Shown here one piece after another: positions 22,322 to 28,074 of a DNA stretch of 28,074 nt. A model generated the notes under the pieces. It saw only the letters and a list, made by a program, of their open reading frames with translations. It was not told where the DNA came from and did no database searches. The stretch is taken from the NCBI GenBank assembly GCA_964609385.1, contig CAZSSM010000085.1, positions 1-28,074 on the forward strand, given 5' to 3'. How positions within the stretch are numbered: position 1 is the stretch's first letter; each line of letters starts with the position of its first letter. Position numbers and translations under genes: made by a program. The stretch is from CAZSSM01 sp964609385 (GTDB lineage Bacteria; Planctomycetota; Planctomycetia; Isosphaerales; Isosphaeraceae).

Positions 22322-24843
22322 TCCACCGACTGCACCGAGCGATCCCGGGCCGCAATCCGATGGTCGTCGCAGATCTGACCCTCTAAGCGCAGGGTCCGGA
22401 TTCTCAAGTGCGTCCCGGTAAAATCGAGGAGTTGCAGATGGTGGCCTCGACTGGTGTAGCCGCCATCGCGGAGATACCAGCGCGAGATTTCAGGGAGCCG
22501 TTGCGGGACGCCCATCCCCCCTTCGCCAATATAGGTCACGCCGTCGGGGTCACGTCGGCCATTTCGGATCGGCACCGTCCGCTTGATCACATGCCCGTCG
22601 GCCTCAACGGCCAGGTCCACGTCGTAGCGATCGAAGAGGGGGACCCAGGCCATGAGGCCGGCGCCTGGCGTCTTCACCGCCGGGTAGACCGGGCGATGGT
22701 AGGAGGCGACCAACCATCGCGTCCGACCACGCCAATCGCTCAGGGTCGACTTGAGCCAATCGCGTTGCGGTCCGGCGTGATTGATGTTGCTGTTGAGATT
22801 CACCAACGCCACGCCCGGACCCACATCGCTGACGTAGTAGTTTTCGTCGCCTTCGTCGAAGTCGAAGATCTCGTTGAAGAGCGGGCCGACGTCGTGATTG
22901 CCTCGGACCGGGATGATCGGCAGGACTCGGCCCGATTCAGACGTGGTCAACTCATGGTCAGTGAGCCATCGTGACCATCCCGCCCACAACTCTCCTCGGA
23001 CCACGAAATCGCCGCCGTGGACCAAACCGAGCAGATTCGCCCCTTCGCGGTCGCTCTGCTCGACAAGGCTGGCGATCATCCGATTGATCGCCGCGCGGGC
23101 GGCGTAGCCGGTCCGCGAGTCGCCCCCGTAGAGCAACGAGATCGGTTCGTCCTCGGTCGGGTCGTCGTCGCTCGGCGCCTCGTGGGACGGGGCGGTCCGG
23201 AAGTGGTATTCCTCCGACGCCAACCCGTCGCTGACCATCACGAAGAAGTAGGTTGTCCCAGGCTCCAAGTTCTCCAGCCGAGCGTGGTGGTAATAGGCCG
23301 TTGGGATCGAGGAGGAGAGGCGCTCAAGCCCCGCACGCGTGTACTCACCGTTCCGGTCACAAGCATGCTGATAGGCACAGCCTTCGAGATCCCCACCCCG
23401 CGGGACCGTGTCGTAGTAGACCCGATGGTTCGAGCCCGGTTCGGCGGTCGACCAGGAGATCGTCGCGCGGCGGTCGGGCTGGCCTTTCCAGATCACCCGC
23501 CACTGGACCGGCCTGGTCCCTTCGACCCGATCGCCGTTGCGACGCTCGGCCGAAGTGACCGTCGAACTCCAGAGCCCTGAGGCGATCAATCCCGAGGCCA
23601 GGACCGCGATCGCCCAGAGACCGAGGCGTGTCCTGAGGCCAATCCACCCTAACGATCCGGTTACGGCGTGCGTCGGGCGGCGACTTCGCTGAACCGTCGG
23701 TTGGGGTTGGGGAACATCCTCAGGGGCCGACATCGCTTCCGTTCCGATTCGGTTCGACCCGCCATGCTTGGGTCGGGAGATGATCTCGGACCTGTTCGGA
23801 GCATCGGTCGAGGCCCGCCGACGGTCGGGCGACCACCAGAGCAGGGCGAGGACCAACGGGACGCCCCCATTGGCGGCGCGAAGGACGGTCTCGTGGAGCC
23901 CGTCGTCGAACCCATAGCTGGTCATCCGGCTCAGGGCCGTGATCGCACCCCAGAACGCCATCCAGAGGGCCACCCAGCGGTTGGGTTGCAGCAGGATCCA
24001 GACCGCCACGACCACGTCGATCACGCCGATACTAATTAGGCTGACCCGGACCAGCCGTTGGGGTGGATTCCAGTCGAGCCATAACTGGGCGGTCAGATTG
24101 ATGTAATCTTCGAAGTTCGGGTTCTTGGCGATGGCCTCGAAGCCATGCGCGAGGAAGGTCAAGGCGATCCCGATCCGGAGGATCCAAAGGGAGGTCGGGC
24201 CAAGTTGGCTCGGCGCCTCAGTTCCTCGGAGTCGAGCCCAGATGGGTCGGAGCGCAGCGAAGGCCAGGGCCATCGGCAGGAGGTAGCGGACCGCTTGAGC
24301 GGCCGGGATGATGTACCAGAACCGACCGTCCTGCCGGAAGAAGCCCCCCCACGACCAGAGGAAGAACCAGAGGGCGACGACGAGAAAGGCGAGCCGACTC
24401 GGCCGGATCCAGAGCCAGACGGCCAGGCCGATCAGGATCGCGCCGGCGACCCGATCGACGGCGAAGATCGTATCAGCGATCCGCATCGCCTCAGCCATCG
24501 GTTCGGAGGTCGCCCAACGCTCCTGATCCTCCTCGACCCGCGTCACCGCCGGGATCCCCGACTCGTAGTCGAAGAACCCCTCGACCATCCAGTCGGGCCG
24601 ACTCGACGGGTCCGATTCTCCATCGACCATCCAGGCCGGCTCAGCGGACTGTTCCAGAGTCGTGCTGGCCCAACGGAACCAGACCAGCTTGGCGATCGGG
24701 CTGCCGTCGTTCTGGTTGTGGAAGAACAGGCCGGCGGCGACCATTTGGGCCGTCAGGATCGCCAACAGGATCCATGGGGCCATTCGGATGATCGGTGACG
24801 ACACCTCACGGGAAGAGGCGGCCCCCTCATCGACTCGAGTCAT
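22318..24843 (-). CDS. Membrane (DoxX-like) and purple-acid-phosphatase-like fusion protein
   Basis: An 841-residue protein in one uninterrupted frame. Residues 20-340 hold roughly eight hydrophobic segments; ILRIGIALTFLAHGFEAI (221-238) resembles DoxX-like membrane proteins. A Pro-rich linker (370-390) leads to another membrane segment (408-425), then a fibronectin-like domain (ATISWST near 460; LENLEPGTTYFFVMVSDG near 523-540). A calcineurin-type metallophosphatase domain follows: GGDSRTG (D575), HGGDF (D612), GNHD (N649, H650), SYHRPVY (H716) and ADGHVIKRT (H751). The usual GHxH second histidine is Ile753 here. The layout places the phosphatase domain outside the membrane. The ATG at 24843 has GGAGAGG 5 nt upstream (24849-24855). 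The C-terminal half alone looks like a known FN3-plus-phosphatase protein, and MSAPED at 371 could be a second start. Confidence 0.82.
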   Translation of the reverse strand: MTRVDEGAASSREVSSPIIRMAPWILLAILTAQMVAAGLFFHNQNDGSPIAKLVWFRWASTTLEQSAEPAWMVDGESDPSSRPDWMVEGFFDYESGIPAVTRVEEDQERWATSEPMAEAMRIADTIFAVDRVAGAILIGLAVWLWIRPSRLAFLVVALWFFLWSWGGFFRQDGRFWYIIPAAQAVRYLLPMALAFAALRPIWARLRGTEAPSQLGPTSLWILRIGIALTFLAHGFEAIAKNPNFEDYINLTAQLWLDWNPPQRLVRVSLISIGVIDVVVAVWILLQPNRWVALWMAFWGAITALSRMTSYGFDDGLHETVLRAANGGVPLVLALLWWSPDRRRASTDAPNRSEIISRPKHGGSNRIGTEAMSAPEDVPQPQPTVQRSRRPTHAVTGSLGWIGLRTRLGLWAIAVLASGLIASGLWSSTVTSAERRNGDRVEGTRPVQWRVIWKGQPDRRATISWSTAEPGSNHRVYYDTVPRGGDLEGCAYQHACDRNGEYTRAGLERLSSSIPTAYYHHARLENLEPGTTYFFVMVSDGLASEEYHFRTAPSHEAPSDDDPTEDEPISLLYGGDSRTGYAARAAINRMIASLVEQSDREGANLLGLVHGGDFVVRGELWAGWSRWLTDHELTTSESGRVLPIIPVRGNHDVGPLFNEIFDFDEGDENYYVSDVGPGVALVNLNSNINHAGPQRDWLKSTLSDWRGRTRWLVASYHRPVYPAVKTPGAGLMAWVPLFDRYDVDLAVEADGHVIKRTVPIRNGRRDPDGVTYIGEGGMGVPQRLPEISRWYLRDGGYTSRGHHLQLLDFTGTHLRIRTLRLEGQICDDHRIAARDRSVQSVD

Positions 24844-25178
24844 GCGAACCTCTCCACCACACATTTCCCCCAAACGGCGCCGTCGCCCCAAGCAGCTTGG
24901 CCCGAGCCTCGGATCTTATGGCTCATCCAGAGCCGACGGATCGGGGGCCGCCCCCCTGACCTGGTTCTCGAAATCAATGAGGGAAGTCCGACAAGAACGA
25001 ACCGTCGTGGCCGTCCCATTGGAGGCATCGTTGACGATCCATCGCGTAGTCTCTGGTAGACAATCCGCTGCAATCCTGTGACAAAACACGCATGGTTCAC
25101 TAAGTTTGAGAAAAGACGACGTTCCGAGAAGTAGGTCCGGCATTCCCGGCCGATCTCGCGTCGTGAGGACACCGGTTG
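24844..25178. other. Divergent intergenic region between the phosphatase fusion and the kinase
   Basis: About 335 nt carry no supportable gene. They separate two divergent genes and should carry both promoters. A TTGACG box occurs at 25031-25036, but no convincing -10 element follows at standard spacing, so I do not call a promoter. Confidence 0.4.
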
Positions 25179-27497
25179 ATGTTCCCGATCTTCCAGGCCC
25201 ATCCGGGAGCGATCCCGTTCGCGATTGCCGGAGGCTCTTCGGCTCTGCTGGGACTGGTGGCCTGGCGACGACAGTCCGGCGAGACCGCCGGCGCGTTCCT
25301 GAGACTTTGTATCTGCCAGGTCTTCTGGGCGTGGGGAGCCGCCGTTGAGCTGATCCTCGACGACGAACTGGCCAAGCACCTGGCCGTCTTCGTTCGATTC
25401 ACCGGCGTCGCCTTCACTCCGCTGGCCCTGCTCGTCTTCCTACGTCCCCACGCCGAGCCTTGGATCGCCAAGCGCCTCAACGATGGGAATCTACAAATCC
25501 TGACCATCGTCCCAATCCTCACCCTGATCGTCCTCGGGTGGAATCTTTTCGGCTCCGACAATGGGTCCGGTTGGTTTTGGGCTTCGACGGGAATCCGAGA
25601 AATCCATGGATTCAGTAGATTCCAGGCATCCTACAATTTCTGGTTTTGGATCCACTCGGCCTACAGCTACACTATCAATGGCCTGTCCGTGCTGATCGTG
25701 ATTCGCTCCTTGCAACGTCGAGCGCAAATCTACCGAACTCAATCAGCACTCATTCTCTTTTGCATGATTTGCGTTTTTTTAGTCAACTTAATTGATATTC
25801 TAACAGACTGGAATCCTTTTAACGACTACGATGTCACTGCGGCGGTCTATTGCTTGACCGGATTGGCATCGATCCCCGCATTACGTCGCTACGGTCTCTT
25901 GGATATCATCCCAGCGTCGCGGGATCGAGTTATCCAAACCATTCGCGACGGAATCGTGGTGCTTAACCCCGATGTCCGGCTCATCGACATCAACCCGTCG
26001 GCCTGCCGGATGATCGACTTAGACGCCGACACGGCGATCGGCCAGAGCGTCGACCACGCCTTCGCGGAGTGGCCCGAGGTGCTCATCTGGGCTCAAGACC
26101 CTCGACCGTTCCGATTCCCTGCTCAGGCCCAAGGCGATCCCGACGATCGCGAATACGAAGTCCTCATCGACGCTTTGAGCCGCCGCGAACAGACCATCGG
26201 TTGGGTTATGACCCTCCACGACCTTTCGGACCGCCGTCAGGCCGAACGGGAACTCCGCCGACGCTATGACGAGCAGCAACGTCGGACCCGAATCGAGCGG
26301 GCCTTGCAGGACCAGCAGCAGTTCCTCTACCGACTCAGCCATGAGCTGCGGTCGCCCTTGACGCCCGCGATGGCCGGGATCGCGCGGATGCTTGAGGAAT
26401 TCGGCACCAGGTCCCCGTCGCGGACCGACCTGAGAGCCATTCATGGCCAACTCGAGCTGGCTGCGCGTCTGGTCGACGACCTGCTCGATTTGGCACGCCT
26501 CGAGTCGGGCAAGCTGCGGATCGACCCCCAACCCGTCGAAGTCCACGCGCTGATCGAACAGGCCTTGGAGATCAGCCGACCCGACCTGCTGGCCGCCCAG
26601 ATCACCACCCGATTCCAACTCGACGCCGAGCAGACCTGGGTCCACGCCGACGCGACCCGGATGCTGCAAATCCTCTGGAACCTCATCAAGAACGCCGCGC
26701 GGTACAGCTATCCGGAAACCACCCTGACGATCCGAACGACCAATCCCCCGCGACCAAACACCCCAGGCGCCCCCGAAGCGACCGCCGAACGGCCAGCCAT
26801 CGCCATCGCGGTGATCGATCAGGGCATCGGCCTGACCGACGAGCAGATCGCGCGGATCTTCGATCCATATCAGCAGATCGACAAGCCGACTGAGGCCAAG
26901 GCCGGTGGGGTGAACCGGGGACTCGGGCTCGGCCTGACGATCAGCAAGTCACTAGCCGAGGCCCAGGATGCGATCCTCGAGGCCGAATCGCCGGGGCTCG
27001 GTCAAGGCGCAACGTTCACGGTGACCCTGCCCACGATCGCCAAACCCGACGACTATGCGGACGACCCCGACAACCCGTCGACCTTGCGATCCGATACCTC
27101 GGAGACTCGGGAACAGGACGCACCTTGGCCCTTGTCGATCCTCCTGGTCGACGACGAGTTGGAGATCCGGACCTTTCTCGGCCAGCTCCTCAAGATCGAC
27201 GGCCATCAGGTCGTCGAGGCGGCCTCCCAGGCGGAAGCCCTACGCGCCGTCGGCGAACACCCCATCGACGTGGCCATCTCCGACCTCAACTTGCAGGACG
27301 CCGACGGGCGCGACCTGCTGATCGCCCTAGGGCGCGGCTCGCGGATCCAAGGTCTGCTGCTCAGCGGATCGCTCCGCCAACACGAATCGGTCACCATTGA
27401 GCCCGGTCTAACCCTGGAATACGTCCCCAAGCCGGTCAGCCTCGACGCGCTCCGGGCCGCCCTCCGCGCCCTGGCCGGTCGGCTCGATCGCTCGTGA
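25179..27497 (+). CDS. Hybrid sensor histidine kinase (7TM - PAS - HisKA - HATPase - receiver)
   Basis: A 772-residue membrane sensor. Residues 5-235 contain about seven hydrophobic segments, the layout of the histidine-kinase 7TM sensor domain. A PAS domain follows (about 250-350; IRDGIVVLNPDVRLIDIN). The HisKA domain has RLSHELRSPLTP with phospho-accepting H388, and the ATPase domain has NLIKNAARYS (N box, 501-510), VIDQGIGL (G1) and GLGLGL (G2, 581-586). A Pro/Asp-rich linker leads to a receiver domain with D658/D659, phospho-accepting D702 (ISDLNLQD), the switch Ser in LLLSGS and K751 (PKPVS). The ATG at 25179, preceded by GAGGA at 10 nt, is preferred to TTG at 25176. No output regulator or phosphotransfer protein is adjacent, so the next partner is unknown. 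The signal is unknown too. Confidence 0.93.
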   Translation: MFPIFQAHPGAIPFAIAGGSSALLGLVAWRRQSGETAGAFLRLCICQVFWAWGAAVELILDDELAKHLAVFVRFTGVAFTPLALLVFLRPHAEPWIAKRLNDGNLQILTIVPILTLIVLGWNLFGSDNGSGWFWASTGIREIHGFSRFQASYNFWFWIHSAYSYTINGLSVLIVIRSLQRRAQIYRTQSALILFCMICVFLVNLIDILTDWNPFNDYDVTAAVYCLTGLASIPALRRYGLLDIIPASRDRVIQTIRDGIVVLNPDVRLIDINPSACRMIDLDADTAIGQSVDHAFAEWPEVLIWAQDPRPFRFPAQAQGDPDDREYEVLIDALSRREQTIGWVMTLHDLSDRRQAERELRRRYDEQQRRTRIERALQDQQQFLYRLSHELRSPLTPAMAGIARMLEEFGTRSPSRTDLRAIHGQLELAARLVDDLLDLARLESGKLRIDPQPVEVHALIEQALEISRPDLLAAQITTRFQLDAEQTWVHADATRMLQILWNLIKNAARYSYPETTLTIRTTNPPRPNTPGAPEATAERPAIAIAVIDQGIGLTDEQIARIFDPYQQIDKPTEAKAGGVNRGLGLGLTISKSLAEAQDAILEAESPGLGQGATFTVTLPTIAKPDDYADDPDNPSTLRSDTSETREQDAPWPLSILLVDDELEIRTFLGQLLKIDGHQVVEAASQAEALRAVGEHPIDVAISDLNLQDADGRDLLIALGRGSRIQGLLLSGSLRQHESVTIEPGLTLEYVPKPVSLDALRAALRALAGRLDRS

Positions 27498-28074
27498 CCC
27501 GATGCTGGGTGGATCCGAACCGAGCGGAGCGCAGACAGGACATCGGGGGTTGCGCGCGAGGGCAAAGCTTTGGGTGGTCATGGTCCGAAGATCGATCCGG
27601 AGCAGACGTCCGGCCAGAGGTTGACCGAATCCGGCAAGGAGTTTGATCGCCTCCATCGTGCCGAGGCAGGCAACGGTGCCTGAGACGGCGCCGAAGACCG
27701 GGAACTGGCGACGCCAAGCCGGGGGCGGCTCGGGGGTCAAACAGGCCAGGCAGGGCGTCCGACCCGGCAGGACCGTGGTGATCGTCGCCTCGAGGTCATA
27801 CATGGCGCACTCGACCAACGGCTTGTTCTGTGCGACCGCCTGACGGTTCATCGCCAAGCGCTCCTCGAACAAGGGGGCCGCATCAACGATCAAGTCGGCC
27901 TGCGCGACGAGGTCGGGAGCGTTGGACTCATCGACATTCTCGGCAACCGCGACGATCTCCAGACGCGGATTGAGTTCACGGAGCCGACGCTCAGCCGACT
28001 CGACGCGGGGCTTGCCCAGCCAGTCGTGGGTCATCAGCAGTTGGCGGTTCAGGTCCGACGGCTTGCCCGCACCG
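27408..28074 (-). CDS. ThiF/MoeB/HesA-family adenylyltransferase (5' end outside the window)
   Basis: The last 221 residues of an E1-like enzyme that adenylates the C-terminus of a small sulfur-carrier protein (ThiS/MoaD-like), as in thiamine or molybdopterin synthesis. The frame runs off the right edge. Just inside it is DLNRQLL, the conserved Asn-Arg-Gln of the active site. Then come RVESAERRLRELNP, a LIVDAAPLFEERLAMNR segment, and the two zinc pairs CLAC and CPVC. The step that family members often show as a Cys in the crossover loop is not obvious (RRQFPVFGAVSG). The final 30 or so residues extend antisense into the 3' end of the histidine kinase gene, a 90-nt convergent overlap. The carrier protein is not in the window, so the pathway cannot be named. 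Confidence 0.85.
   Translation of the reverse strand, partial: GAGKPSDLNRQLLMTHDWLGKPRVESAERRLRELNPRLEIVAVAENVDESNAPDLVAQADLIVDAAPLFEERLAMNRQAVAQNKPLVECAMYDLEATITTVLPGRTPCLACLTPEPPPAWRRQFPVFGAVSGTVACLGTMEAIKLLAGFGQPLAGRLLRIDLRTMTTQSFALARNPRCPVCAPLGSDPPSIGSRAIEPTGQGAEGGPERVEADRLGDVFQG

Noticed and set aside
23700..23760. Splitting the phosphatase fusion into two genes at MSAPED (residue 371)
   Set aside because: There is no stop codon before it in frame; the upstream module would have no end, so one gene is the simpler reading.
25031..25059. TTGACG box as the kinase promoter
   Set aside because: No acceptable -10 sequence at 16-18 nt spacing.

Overview
The window is a high-GC bacterial chromosomal segment, most likely from a planctomycete. 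Three features point there: a secreted S8 peptidase whose N-terminus carries the 'LESRTLLSA' motif typical of exported planctomycete proteins; a gene of the Minf_1886 family, which is known mainly from Planctomycetes and Verrucomicrobia; and the general gene set. The family Isosphaeraceae is a plausible guess, not a demonstration. No rRNA, tRNA, CRISPR array, insertion sequence or phage gene was seen.

Layout. 1-346: no gene seen. 347-2785 (-): a compact operon of a Minf_1886-family protein, a SAM methyltransferase (ATGA overlap) and an FAD-dependent oxidoreductase. 2946-3453 (+): two small zinc-ribbon proteins (DUF2256 and Trm112-like). 3465-3941 (-): an unrecognised protein built from two similar helix-turn-helix-like units. 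4139-7495 (-): ergothioneine genes in the order egtD-egtC-egtA, with no egtB nearby. 7722-11582 (-): phosphofructokinase, an S4 RNA-binding protein, a CvpA-like membrane protein and an RmlD-like reductase. 11841-16010 (-): a 1389-residue exported subtilisin-like protease with five PPC-like repeats. Its 405-bp repeat unit is duplicated without a mismatch over 387 bp and 340 bp. 16011-16848: a long, relatively AT-rich non-coding stretch. 16849-17400 (-): inorganic pyrophosphatase. 17851-19729 (+): a small basic protein, alanine dehydrogenase and a small acidic protein. 19841-21421 (-): a YhhQ-type queuosine precursor transporter followed by an SDR reductase. 21488-22321 (+): a tandem PTPS/QueD-family protein divergent from yhhQ. 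22318-24843 (-): a membrane (DoxX-like) plus purple-acid-phosphatase-like fusion. 25179-27497 (+): a 7TM-PAS hybrid histidine kinase. 27408-28074 (-): the 3' part of a ThiF/MoeB-family adenylyltransferase that runs off the window.

Working together. EgtD makes hercynine, EgtA makes gamma-glutamylcysteine, and EgtC acts after the missing EgtB step, so the cluster implies an egtB elsewhere. The divergent yhhQ and PTPS/QueD-like genes suggest a link to queuosine, but the PTPS active-site spacing (CX5HGH) resembles the biopterin-type enzyme rather than classical QueD. The strongest candidates for something not well described are the tandem PTPS protein with a degenerate first domain, the membrane-phosphatase fusion lacking a metal-site histidine, the duplicated-HTH protein, the recently expanded PPC array, and a pair of mutually exclusive hairpins upstream of the small-protein/ald genes.
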